Made by a program: the position numbers and the translations under genes. The notes beneath the pieces are model-generated. The model was not told the DNA's origin. It was given only the letters and a program-made list of their open reading frames with translations, and searched no databases. A DNA stretch of 64,000 nucleotides from Rosettibacter sp037481715 (GTDB lineage Bacteria; Bacteroidota; Ignavibacteria; Ignavibacteriales; Melioribacteraceae): the NCBI GenBank assembly GCA_037481715.1, contig JBBFLD010000002.1, positions 186,001 through 250,000 of the forward strand. Reading direction: 5' to 3'. The stretch's first letter is position 1, and each line of letters begins with the position of its first letter. Shown here piece after piece: positions 9,455 to 17,841 of this stretch.

Positions 9455-10457
9455 AATTTGATTCAGTAATTAATTCTTTATTAATTTTCTTACCGCTCAA
9501 GGCAATAAAAACTAATCCTATTAAAATCCAGAACAACTCGCGAATCCTATTCACCAGTCCCAAATAAATACCAAATGAAGGAGTAATGCCGATAGTTTTA
9601 AGAACAAGAATTAGCCCGCCTTCACGTGAACCCAATTCAATAGGCATAAAGAAAAATATATTTATAATAAATGAAGAGACGGCATTTATGTACAACGCTT
9701 CTTGAAAACTTATATTTATACCAATAGCTTTTAGTATAAAAAGATTTTCTAATGATGCAAAAACACGGGCAAATGTTTCCCAGATTAATGCTAAATAAAA
9801 ATCTGATTTTCTTTTAAGGTAAAGCTCGGTTACCTGATCATCAACTTTTTGCAGTAATTCAGTTTTACTATTAAGTGGAGCAGCAAATTTTCTGATTAAT
9901 GGAATTTTTAAGATGATGCTTAGTAATGATTTTATAAAACCTTTTTTATGCCTGGTAATAAAAAAATAAACTACTGCCGAAAAAAACAATAAGATAAAAG
10001 TCAAAATTATTCTTGTAACTAATGTTAAAGACATCATAACAAATGCAAGCAGTATTACTAATATCCAGAAAACAAATGAAGAAAGGATGTGAATCATTGT
10101 ATAAAGCAGAGTAACGGAAATAGCTCTACTTGTACCAAGTAGTTCTTTCAATTCAATAATTCTATATGGTTCGCCGCCAACAGCAATAGATGGAGTAATA
10201 TAATTTAGTGCAAACCCGCTTATTGTCACCGAAATAATTTTTGAGAAAGATATTTGTTGTTTGCTATTACCAATAATTAAACGCCATGCAAAAGCATTAA
10301 ACAGGTAAACAAATGCCCAAATCCCTACAACTGGAACGAAATACCATCCAGTTTTATGAAAGTTATTAATAATGTTATCTATTCCAAAATCTAAAACTAG
10401 ATAAGTAAATATGGCAATACCAACTAAGAACAATATAATTTTTGATTTTCTACTCAT
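9432..10457 (-). CDS. Lysylphosphatidylglycerol-synthase-TM/UPF0104 flippase-like membrane protein
   Basis: The 341 residues contain about seven to eight membrane helices. The family-typical 'YITPSIAVGGEPYR' (near 85) and 'MPIELGSREGGLILVLKTIG' (near 278) match the flippase-like domain of MprF and its stand-alone relatives. MprF uses this domain to flip aminoacylated phospholipids. No aminoacyl-transferase domain is attached here. The gene overlaps its neighbours by 8 and 23 bp. In this operon it is a good candidate for moving the lipid product across the inner membrane, which is inferred from context. Confidence 0.8.
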   Translation of the reverse strand: MSRKSKIILFLVGIAIFTYLVLDFGIDNIINNFHKTGWYFVPVVGIWAFVYLFNAFAWRLIIGNSKQQISFSKIISVTISGFALNYITPSIAVGGEPYRIIELKELLGTSRAISVTLLYTMIHILSSFVFWILVILLAFVMMSLTLVTRIILTFILLFFSAVVYFFITRHKKGFIKSLLSIILKIPLIRKFAAPLNSKTELLQKVDDQVTELYLKRKSDFYLALIWETFARVFASLENLFILKAIGINISFQEALYINAVSSFIINIFFFMPIELGSREGGLILVLKTIGITPSFGIYLGLVNRIRELFWILIGLVFIALSGKKINKELITESNYEESTIV

Positions 10458-11472
10458 TTTGTAATTCTATAGTTTTGTATTCACGAGCTGATTTATAACA
10501 TTTATCTAGTAAGTAAATTGTACGGTAAGCTTCTTCCAATCCTTCTTTATGAAAAATTTTGTTATTAACAGCTTCAGCAAAATCAGAAAATAATTTCACA
10601 TAAAAATCTGTATAGTGGGATTTATCAGAAGCATCAGGAACAGAAATTTTCTCTTCTTTTCCGTTAAAATTTTTGATCAGATAACTGCTGCCATCATAAA
10701 AGATGCTTCCTTTTTTCCAAATTAACTTTGCTTCATTTCTTCTTGAATGATATGCCCAAGTTAAATTAATTTGAATAATTCCTCGATTGTATTCTAAAAT
10801 AACCTGAGAAGTATCCTCTACCTGAAAAATGCTATGGGCAAGGTTATGATTTATCGTTGTTACTTTTTTTGGTTTTCCCAAAAACCAGTTTGAAAGATAT
10901 AAATAATGCAATCCTGTATCAGATAAAATTCCGCCTCCGCTAATTTCCTTATTTAATCTCCATGGAAGAAGACTAGCATTCAAACCAGGGTCGACTCCGC
11001 TTCTAAAAACATTGAATTGAAGAAATAATTTTTCTTCTTCATTTAACTCATTAATAAAACTTTTAAACACTTCCCACAAAGGTGAGTATTTATATTGATG
11101 GCAAGGAATAAATAATATGTTTGAGCAGCTTAATTTTTTATAAAGTTCTTCTGCTTCTGAAAGAGAAAGTGTAAATGGTTTTTCACAAATAATATGCAAA
11201 CCCTTTTCAATAGCCCAATCAATTATTTCTTTATGATACTTAGGCGGTGTTGCTATATCTATGAAATCAATTTTTTCTTTTGCATACATATCATCTAGAG
11301 TTTTATAAAACCGTATCCATTTATATTCCTTTTCACTGTCCTCTCTTATTTTATCAACAACTTCAACTGCTGATGATACATTTATTATATCTTTTAATTC
11401 TTTTGATTGAAAAGCACCTAAATGATTTGTTCTAGCTATTTTTCCAAAACCAATAATTGCTCCGTTAAGCAT
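10450..11472 (-). CDS. Gfo/Idh/MocA-family oxidoreductase
   Basis: This 340-residue protein has an N-terminal Rossmann fold with 'IIGFGKIA' (residues 6-13), the signature 'EKPFTLSLSEAEEL' (catalytic Lys of the EKP motif near residue 99) and 'LSDTGLHYLYLSNWFLG' (near 185), where Asp and His of the C-terminal domain normally contact substrate. The family oxidises or reduces sugars and cyclitols with NAD(P); inositol 2-dehydrogenase belongs to it. Together with the aminotransferase upstream it could make an amino-sugar or aminocyclitol head group (inference). The gene overlaps both neighbours by 8 bp. Confidence 0.85.
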   Translation of the reverse strand: MLNGAIIGFGKIARTNHLGAFQSKELKDIINVSSAVEVVDKIREDSEKEYKWIRFYKTLDDMYAKEKIDFIDIATPPKYHKEIIDWAIEKGLHIICEKPFTLSLSEAEELYKKLSCSNILFIPCHQYKYSPLWEVFKSFINELNEEEKLFLQFNVFRSGVDPGLNASLLPWRLNKEISGGGILSDTGLHYLYLSNWFLGKPKKVTTINHNLAHSIFQVEDTSQVILEYNRGIIQINLTWAYHSRRNEAKLIWKKGSIFYDGSSYLIKNFNGKEEKISVPDASDKSHYTDFYVKLFSDFAEAVNNKIFHKEGLEEAYRTIYLLDKCYKSAREYKTIELQNE

Positions 11473-12391
11473 TAACTAGTTCCTTCTTACTTTTTGTGAA
11501 AGACAATAAATACTTGTGGATATTTTCTTCTTTAATGATGAAGTAAACCAGCAGAAGATTTAATATTATTAACTCAAAAAGGAAATAATGAAGAACATTA
11601 CCCCAAAAGATTGTAATAAATAAAACAATCATTCTCGTATTGGTTGTTAAAATGTTTTGATATTTTATCATTGGTTTGTTTAGTCTTCTGTATTCTTCAC
11701 TTAACCAATGCGGAACAATACCATTAAATGACTGTTCGACAAAATTGTATAAACTTCGAACACTTTTTGCAAGCAAATTCTGCTGATATCTGTAATTAAT
11801 ATAAACGCGCAGTAAAAATTTTTTAAATGGGTATTTGAACCAGAATAGTTTACTATAGGAATCTTTTAATTCTTTAAGATCATCAATATCTTTGTTTTTG
11901 CCTTGAACAAAATACAAATAGAAAATTCTATAAAAATCTGCCATAGCTGATTGAAATGAATGACTAATTCCAGAAATAACAGCTATTAGAAAAATCCATC
12001 CGGAACCTCCTTCGACAACAAATCTAGCTGATAAATGCAAATAAATACTGATAAACATTAGATTGCCTGCAACTCCATCAAATATTCTTCCAAAACGGGA
12101 GTAAGTGTTGGTCAACCGTGCAAGTTGTCCATCGGCTCCATCTAATGCTTCTGCAATAATTAGCAATAAAACACCGATTAAGTTTATTGTAATATTTTGA
12201 TAATAGAATAAGTGTCCGGCAGTAACACCAAAGATAATGCTGATAAAAGTTACAACATTTGGAGTAAATCCCATAGCTTTAGATGCAACTGCAATTCCAT
12301 ATCCAACTCTACGATAAAAAATTCTGTCAAGAAATTCTTCGGTATCTGGAGATTTATATGTTGCTTCAATCTTTAATTTGTTCAGCCACAT
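11465..12391 (-). CDS. CDP-alcohol phosphatidyltransferase family protein, with an altered active-site motif
   Basis: This 308-residue membrane protein has several hydrophobic helices and the CDP-alcohol phosphotransferase motif beginning at D84: D84-x2-D87-G-x2-A-R-x8-G101-x3-D105-x3-G109. The fourth conserved Asp, the usual catalytic base, is Gly (codon GGC). The first three Asp that hold the metals are present. Family members transfer a phospho-alcohol from a CDP-alcohol, for example to make phosphatidylinositol phosphate or di-myo-inositol phosphate. The N-terminal 45 residues and a C-terminal extension of about 100 residues lie outside the core. The gene overlaps the aminotransferase by 26 bp and the oxidoreductase by 8 bp. 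Confidence 0.83.
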   Translation of the reverse strand: MWLNKLKIEATYKSPDTEEFLDRIFYRRVGYGIAVASKAMGFTPNVVTFISIIFGVTAGHLFYYQNITINLIGVLLLIIAEALDGADGQLARLTNTYSRFGRIFDGVAGNLMFISIYLHLSARFVVEGGSGWIFLIAVISGISHSFQSAMADFYRIFYLYFVQGKNKDIDDLKELKDSYSKLFWFKYPFKKFLLRVYINYRYQQNLLAKSVRSLYNFVEQSFNGIVPHWLSEEYRRLNKPMIKYQNILTTNTRMIVLFITIFWGNVLHYFLFELIILNLLLVYFIIKEENIHKYLLSFTKSKKELVNA

Positions 12392-13718
12392 AAGAAAAAG
12401 CTTCCTCTATAATTTGAATACCTTCTTCGGCAATCTCTTTGGTAATAATTAATGGTGGATAAATGCGTATATCAGCGTGATAACCCATTACAATTAGTCC
12501 TCGTTTCAAACATTCTTTGAAGACCATCTGAGTATATTTTTTATCAAGTTTTTCTTTTGAGTTTTTCTCCTTTACAAGTTCAATTCCAATCATTAATCCT
12601 TTTCCTCTTACATCACCTATAATTGGAATTCTTGATTTCATCTCATTAAATTTTTCAAGCATAAAAGCTCCAACTGTTGCGGAATTTTCTACCAAACCTT
12701 CCTCAATAATTGTTTTAACAGTTGCATAAGCTGCAGTCGAGGCTAATGGATTCCCGCCATAACTAGAGGAACTTCCGCTTGGATTACCAAAAGGTTTTGA
12801 AAAAATTATTTCTTCCCGAGACATAACTCCTGTAATAGGGAATCCGCCTCCGAAACCTTTTCCAATAGTTATAATATCTGGAACTATATCTTCATGTTGA
12901 GTACCAAACATTTTACCTGTTCTTCCAAAACCAGTTATCATTTCATCGCATATTAATAAAGCACCAATCTCATCGGCAAGTTTTCTTAGTTCTTTTAAAA
13001 ACCCAGGTGCAGGAACAACATTACCAGCTGTTCCTTGAATTGGTTCAACAATTATTGCAGCAATATTATTTGTAGTTTCATAACGAATTTTTTTTCTTAT
13101 GTGGTTAACACATTCCCAATTACATCCAGGAAAAGTTTTATTAAATTCACAATGTCGGCAGTCTGCATAAGGAGTAGTATAAATCCCTGCTGGTAAAGGA
13201 CCTAATTGGAATTTGAAATTATCTCCAAGTAGACCAAGTACACCTACGGTCTTTCCATGAAATCCATTCCAGAATCCTATAAATTCTGTTTTCTTTGTAT
13301 AAGATTTTGACATTCTTAAAGCTGCTTCAACAGCTTCTGCCCCTCCACTATAAAATTGGCTCCATTTCAAATCACCTATTGCAATCTCTGAAAGTAGTTT
13401 AGTAAGTTTAACCCTGTTTTCCGATGTAAAACTTCCAACATGAATGTGATCAATTTGTTCTTTTAACATTTTTGTATAGACAGGATGATTATAACCAAGA
13501 CTCGCAACTCCAACACCGACAAAGAAGTCGATGTATCTGTTTCCGTCAACATCATAGACAAAACAACCTTCCCCTCTTTCAATTGCAATTTTAGAGAGTG
13601 TTGCAATAGTCTGAATACCTGGTGCTATATAATTTTGTTCTTCATTAAAAAGTGCTAATGATTTTGGACCTGGAATTTCGGTTTTGATTTTTGCAAACTT
13701 CATGGTCGAGGTCTCCAT
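12366..13718 (-). CDS. Class III PLP-dependent aminotransferase
   Basis: The 450 residues match class III (ornithine/GABA/acetylornithine-type) aminotransferases: 'YDVDGNRYIDFFVGVGVASLGYNHP', 'FYSGGAEAVEAALRMS', 'CDEMITGFGRTGKMF' and the PLP lysine K287 in 'DIITIGKGFGGGFP'. A Cys cluster (C187, C190, C199, C203) resembles the one seen in many GABA-aminotransferase relatives. A second ATG five codons in has a better spaced GGAG and may be the true start. The substrate is unknown; next to a Gfo/Idh dehydrogenase and MIPS, amination of an oxidised cyclitol or sugar is one hypothesis. Confidence 0.88.
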   Translation of the reverse strand: METSTMKFAKIKTEIPGPKSLALFNEEQNYIAPGIQTIATLSKIAIERGEGCFVYDVDGNRYIDFFVGVGVASLGYNHPVYTKMLKEQIDHIHVGSFTSENRVKLTKLLSEIAIGDLKWSQFYSGGAEAVEAALRMSKSYTKKTEFIGFWNGFHGKTVGVLGLLGDNFKFQLGPLPAGIYTTPYADCRHCEFNKTFPGCNWECVNHIRKKIRYETTNNIAAIIVEPIQGTAGNVVPAPGFLKELRKLADEIGALLICDEMITGFGRTGKMFGTQHEDIVPDIITIGKGFGGGFPITGVMSREEIIFSKPFGNPSGSSSSYGGNPLASTAAYATVKTIIEEGLVENSATVGAFMLEKFNEMKSRIPIIGDVRGKGLMIGIELVKEKNSKEKLDKKYTQMVFKECLKRGLIVMGYHADIRIYPPLIITKEIAEEGIQIIEEAFSYVAEQIKD

Positions 13719-13753
13719 ATTATTTCTGTTCTCTTCTCCTTTTAAAATTATTT

Positions 13754-14590
13754 TTAAGATTTAAGTGATAAACTATGTTTTATATTTTTTACTTTTTGAA
13801 AAATCAAATCTGCAATCTGTTGGCTTGCTTCATCTCTAATTGGTGCAAAACTTGGCCAATCATTTATATCGATAATTGAAATTGAACCATTTGGGGCGAT
13901 AACTGCATCACCTCCGTAAACATCTAATCCAAGTGCTATAGCAGATTCTTTGGCTAGTTCAAATAGTTCCTTTTCATCAAATGGTGTATGATTAATACCA
14001 TTTAAGTAATACCAATAAAAAAAGGGAGTGCTGACTATAGAATAAAATTTAATAACATCACCATCTAAATGTTCCTGAAGTACTACTTGCTCTATTCCCC
14101 TTTTCTCAAATTCTTGAAAAATATGTTTTTTTTCTTCTTCAGAGTAAATTAAAGTAACATCTTCTCTATGTATAGCATGAACATCACCGCGTTTTACCCA
14201 AATTTTTCTTGATTTAAAATCCTCGAATTTAATCTTATCTTTTTCATCAATAGATACAACAAGACTTTTCGGGAATGGTATTCCTTTTTCGGGTAAAATT
14301 TTTACCATATTAACTCTGTAACTGTTGATTGAACCTTGTGGTGAATTGATGATTAATTTTCCTTGCTTTTCCAATTCCAATAATTTTTCTGTCCCCTTTA
14401 TACCTTGCGCCATTGAAAAAATAAAAGATTCTTTAATTTCGATTATTCCCAAATCTTGTTCTTCATAAATTTTTACAGAAACACCCAAATTCGTAAGATG
14501 TTCGACGGTCTTCATAAAGATCATAGCATCATTTCCAACATGATTTGGCGAGTATAATTGTTCTCTTCTTACTCCAGCTATTTGTAACAT
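13754..14590 (-). CDS. ATP-grasp enzyme (RimK/glutathione-synthetase-like)
   Basis: This 278-residue protein has a clear AGGAGA site before ATG. ATP-grasp features are 'RKIWVKRGDVHAI' (Lys for ATP, near 130), 'VVLQEHLDGDVIKFYSI' (near 170-185), 'YGGDAVIAPNGSISIIDINDWPSFAPIRDEASQQIADLI' in two parts near 225-262, where D-x-N binds magnesium. The fold forms amide bonds through acyl-phosphates, but related ITPK enzymes phosphorylate inositol phosphates. Neither assignment can be chosen from sequence alone. Being inside the MIPS operon makes both plausible. Confidence 0.75.
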   Translation of the reverse strand: MLQIAGVRREQLYSPNHVGNDAMIFMKTVEHLTNLGVSVKIYEEQDLGIIEIKESFIFSMAQGIKGTEKLLELEKQGKLIINSPQGSINSYRVNMVKILPEKGIPFPKSLVVSIDEKDKIKFEDFKSRKIWVKRGDVHAIHREDVTLIYSEEEKKHIFQEFEKRGIEQVVLQEHLDGDVIKFYSIVSTPFFYWYYLNGINHTPFDEKELFELAKESAIALGLDVYGGDAVIAPNGSISIIDINDWPSFAPIRDEASQQIADLIFQKVKNIKHSLSLKS

Positions 14591-14607
14591 TTTAAAGTAT
14601 CTCCTAT

Positions 14608-15570
14608 TTAGAAGATTGAAAGATTGATATACTTTTTAGGATTTTCTTTTATATCGGAGACCAATTTATTTAGTTCATTTAATAATGATATAAGCTGTTT
14701 ATAACCTTCTTTATCTTTCATAAGTCCACTTACAAAGGTTGAATCGCTTTTAAGTGATTTAGAAACCTCGTTCAAATTTTCAGCAAGTGAATTAATGCTT
14801 TTATAAAGCGAATCATTCTTGACCAACTGGCCTAACGATCCTTTCCCTCTATTAATTCCTTCAATAAGTTCATTTATATTATGGGAAACATTAAAAAGTT
14901 CATTGTATAAATGTTGCTCGTAAATTAATTTGCCCAAAGTCCCATTACCAGCTTTAATTTCACCGATAACAGAATTGGCTTCTGCTAACACAGAATTAAT
15001 TTGGTTTGTTATCCGATCATCCTTAATAAGTTTTCCCAAACTTCCTTTACCCCCTGAAATCGAATCAGTGATCGAGGAAATGTTTTTCAAAATTTTGTTC
15101 AAGTTGTCAAGTCCGGGTTCGATTTTTTTTGTAAGGTTTTCGAATGTTAAGCTTGGTTCATATTTTATAGATGATTTATCGGTGAGAATTGGTTCCCCGG
15201 GATTTCCAACAGTAATATTTATCAATTTATCCCCAAGGATTCCTATGCTGTTTATCTGGGCCACGGAACTTATAGTTATCTGCTCTTTATATTTTTCTAA
15301 TATTTTAAGTGTTATCCGGATCACATTCCGATTAGTAGAAGGAATGAACTCTATATCTTGAACTTCTCCAACCTTATAACCACCGAGGGTTACAGGAGCT
15401 CCTTTAATCAAACCTTCGCTATTTTCGGTGAATAAATAAATATTATATGTTTTAGAAAACAGGTAATTGTTAGTACCAAGTAAAAAAATAAATATCATAA
15501 ATATTATAAGTCCAATAAAAACCGTTATACCTACTTTTAGTTTAGCTATCTGAAATGGTTGTTCTATCAT
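14608..15570 (-). CDS. mlaD: MlaD-like MCE-domain lipid-transport protein
   Basis: This 320-residue protein is anchored by one N-terminal membrane helix (about residues 12-31), followed by an MCE domain ('GLIKGAPVTLGGYKVGEVQDI'). The C-terminal part is coiled-coil-like and carries three copies of a G-K/N-G-S/T-L-G-K/Q-L motif. In the Mla system this protein forms a hexameric ring that passes phospholipids across the periplasm, working with the MlaE permease and MlaF ATPase encoded immediately upstream. MlaA, MlaB and MlaC homologues are not seen in the window. The start is 1 bp after the mlaF stop. Confidence 0.88.
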   Translation of the reverse strand: MIEQPFQIAKLKVGITVFIGLIIFMIFIFLLGTNNYLFSKTYNIYLFTENSEGLIKGAPVTLGGYKVGEVQDIEFIPSTNRNVIRITLKILEKYKEQITISSVAQINSIGILGDKLINITVGNPGEPILTDKSSIKYEPSLTFENLTKKIEPGLDNLNKILKNISSITDSISGGKGSLGKLIKDDRITNQINSVLAEANSVIGEIKAGNGTLGKLIYEQHLYNELFNVSHNINELIEGINRGKGSLGQLVKNDSLYKSINSLAENLNEVSKSLKSDSTFVSGLMKDKEGYKQLISLLNELNKLVSDIKENPKKYINLSIF

Positions 15571-15571
15571 A

Positions 15572-16330
15572 TTAAACTATATTGTTATTATGAATAAATT
15601 TTATGTCAGCTAAAATTTCATAAAAGAAGTCTTTGATAAATTGATTTTCTGATCTTAATAAATCTTTCACATTACCCGAAGAAACAATCTCTCCATTGTT
15701 AATAACGGTTAGAATATCCCCAACAGCTATAGCGTCATCGAGAATATGTGTCACAATTACTGATGTAGTACCAACACTTTTTAGTCTTTTAATCAAATCA
15801 AGAATTGATCTTGAATTGATAGGATCTAATCCTGTTGTTGGTTCATCGAAAAGTATGATTTTTGGGTCAATTGCAAGGGCACGTGCAATTGCTAATCTTT
15901 TTTTCATACCCCCACTTAATTGATCAGGATATAAGTTTTCCGTCCCTTCAAGATTCACGAATGCTAATATCTCACGAACCTTGTCAGATATTTCTTTTTG
16001 TGAAATATTTGTATTATACGATAAAAAGTATGAAACATTATCAGCAACGTTTAAAGAATCAAATAGTGCATTGCCCTGAAATACGAATCCTATTTTTCTT
16101 CTTATTTTTAATAATTCATTATCATCAAGTGAAAATATATCTTGTCCATCTATTATAACTGTTCCATTAGTAACTTTAACCAAACCTATGATTGTCTTGA
16201 GTATTGTACTTTTACCTGCTCCGCTTGGTCCAAGTATTACGGAAGTAGTTCCATTCTCAATATGAAGAGAAACATTTTTTAATATATCTCTTCCTCCTAA
16301 CTGAACAGAAACGTTTTTTAAATCTATCAT
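15572..16330 (-). CDS. mlaF: MlaF-like ABC transporter ATP-binding protein
   Basis: This ABC ATPase has Walker A 'LGPSGAGKST', Q-loop 'IGFVFQGNALFDSLNV', signature 'LSGGMKKRLAIARA', Walker B 'IILFDEPTTGLDP' and switch His in 'IVTHILDD'. 'FQGNALFDSL' and 'LSGGMKKR' are typical of the MlaF/Ttg2A branch. I use the ATG at 16330, since the longer form starts with TTG inside mlaE. It powers the MlaE permease and MlaD ring encoded on either side. Confidence 0.9.
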   Translation of the reverse strand: MIDLKNVSVQLGGRDILKNVSLHIENGTTSVILGPSGAGKSTILKTIIGLVKVTNGTVIIDGQDIFSLDDNELLKIRRKIGFVFQGNALFDSLNVADNVSYFLSYNTNISQKEISDKVREILAFVNLEGTENLYPDQLSGGMKKRLAIARALAIDPKIILFDEPTTGLDPINSRSILDLIKRLKSVGTTSVIVTHILDDAIAVGDILTVINNGEIVSSGNVKDLLRSENQFIKDFFYEILADIKFIHNNNIV

Positions 16331-16335
16331 AGAAG

Positions 16336-17091
16336 TTACATAATCTCCCAAACAACCTTTGTAAAAATGAAATCAATTAATAAAACAAGTGTGGTAGTTA
16401 CTACCACTGCACTGATTGAATTTATACCGAGATCAGTTGTTCCACCTTTTGTTTTGAGACCATAATAGCAGCTTACACTTGCAATAAAAAAAGCAAAAAA
16501 TATTGGTTTGACAGTGCCGACGAAAATGTCTTTGAATTCGAGAACTTTGATTGCTGTTGTCCAGAAATAGACAATATCAACATTGAAAGTCATTTTTGTA
16601 ACGAGCATGCCGAAAACTACCCCGGTTATATCTGCAACAAGAGTTAGTGGAAGAAACATAACCAAAGCTGCAACGACACGAGGGACGACTATTTTTTCAA
16701 CAGGACTTATACCAAATGCTTTTAATGCATCAATTTGTTCGCTTAATTGCATAGCACCAATTTCAGATGTATTTTTTGCACTGGTTCTTGCAGCCAAAAG
16801 AAGTCCCGTTACAACCGGACCAAGTTCTCTAATCATTCCGTAGGATACAGTACGACCAACAAGCAAAACGGCACCAAACTTATCGAGGCTGTGCCCCGCC
16901 TCAATAGCTAATATAACCCCAGCAAATAAACCGCCCAACATGGCAAGTAAAAATGCCTGTGATCCGATTACATACATTTCTCTTATAGTATCTTTATAAT
17001 TTTTTTTAACCGTTGATATATTTTTAAATATATCAATTGTTAAAAAAGTAAAGTCCTGAAGATTTTCTATAGTGTCCATTAAACGAGGCAT
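16336..17091 (-). CDS. mlaE: MlaE-like ABC transporter permease
   Basis: This 251-residue protein has about five membrane helices and the MlaE/YrbE signatures 'GLFAGVILAIEAGHSLDKFGA', 'VSYGMIRELGPVVTGLLLAARTSAKNTSEIGAMQLSEQIDALKAFGISP' (in parts, residues 70-130) and the C-terminal 'GINSISAVVVTTTLVLLIDFI'. It is the membrane domain of a lipid ABC transporter with MlaF and MlaD. Placement of the transporter in the middle of a lipid-head-group operon suggests it moves the product of that operon, though a general phospholipid role cannot be excluded. Confidence 0.9.
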   Translation of the reverse strand: MPRLMDTIENLQDFTFLTIDIFKNISTVKKNYKDTIREMYVIGSQAFLLAMLGGLFAGVILAIEAGHSLDKFGAVLLVGRTVSYGMIRELGPVVTGLLLAARTSAKNTSEIGAMQLSEQIDALKAFGISPVEKIVVPRVVAALVMFLPLTLVADITGVVFGMLVTKMTFNVDIVYFWTTAIKVLEFKDIFVGTVKPIFFAFFIASVSCYYGLKTKGGTTDLGINSISAVVVTTTLVLLIDFIFTKVVWEIM

Positions 17092-17092
17092 T

Positions 17093-17806
17093 TTAATTTG
17101 CCTTTTTATTTTCGTTCATCAAAAATATTTCCGCCTTCTTTATATCACTCATATGATCAACATCTATAATTTTTGAAAAAGGGAATGCTTTTAGTTTGTA
17201 ACCACGATCTACCAGCAAACGCAAAAAATTTCTTAATCGCGCTATACCAGTTTTTAATGCGAATGACATTTTATCAAAAATTCTCGGAGAGAAATAATAA
17301 ATTCCACCAGTTGCCCAGCTAAATCCATCTTTAGTATCACTAAACATTCTAATATTATTCTCATTATCTAAATCAACACAAAGCGGTTTTTCATCATCAA
17401 TGAATTGAGTTACGGCAAGAACTCCATCGGTTTTATTATTAGCAAGGCAATATTTTAGAAAGTCAGAAAACTCATTTTCTAAAAAGACTGAATCGGTTGT
17501 TGCTAAAACAAAAGGTTCTGCTGTTAAATAAGATGATAATTCAAACAAGCTGTGCATTGAGCTCTCGGTATCTTTAACAATAAGATTAATTGAAATACCG
17601 AAGTTGTTTGTTAGAAGATATTCTTTAAGCTCGGGTTCGTGAGTGTTTATAATACAAAAAACTTTTTCTAAACCATTTTCACGACCGATTCGAATTATTC
17701 TCTCAATTAAATATTCCCCGTTTATTTTTATCAGGTGCTTCGGGAGTCTCAGACCTTCAGCTTTTAGACGGGAACTTTCGCCTGCACCTATAATTGCTAA
17801 ATTCAT
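17093..17806 (-). CDS. Sugar/cyclitol-phosphate nucleotidyltransferase-like protein
   Basis: This 237-residue protein starts with the nucleotidyltransferase signature 'IIGAGESSRLKAEGLRLPKHLIKINGEYLIER' (in parts, residues 4-35: the G-x-G-x-x-S-R NTP loop, then P-K-x-L). 'VLATTDSVF' (near 98) gives the metal-binding Asp and 'IIDVDHMSDI' the C-terminal one. The family activates sugar- or alcohol-phosphates as NDP derivatives. With MIPS and a CDP-alcohol transferase in the operon, a CTP:inositol-1-phosphate cytidylyltransferase, as in archaeal di-myo-inositol-phosphate synthesis, is an attractive but unproven reading. Confidence 0.78.
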   Translation of the reverse strand: MNLAIIGAGESSRLKAEGLRLPKHLIKINGEYLIERIIRIGRENGLEKVFCIINTHEPELKEYLLTNNFGISINLIVKDTESSMHSLFELSSYLTAEPFVLATTDSVFLENEFSDFLKYCLANNKTDGVLAVTQFIDDEKPLCVDLDNENNIRMFSDTKDGFSWATGGIYYFSPRIFDKMSFALKTGIARLRNFLRLLVDRGYKLKAFPFSKIIDVDHMSDIKKAEIFLMNENKKAN

Positions 17807-17841
17807 TAAATATCCATATCAATATTTTCAATATGTCTTCA

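Noticed and set aside
14930..15361. A 143-codon plus-strand frame
   Set aside because: It lies wholly antisense to mlaD, whose MCE motifs are clear; no ribosome site or family match.
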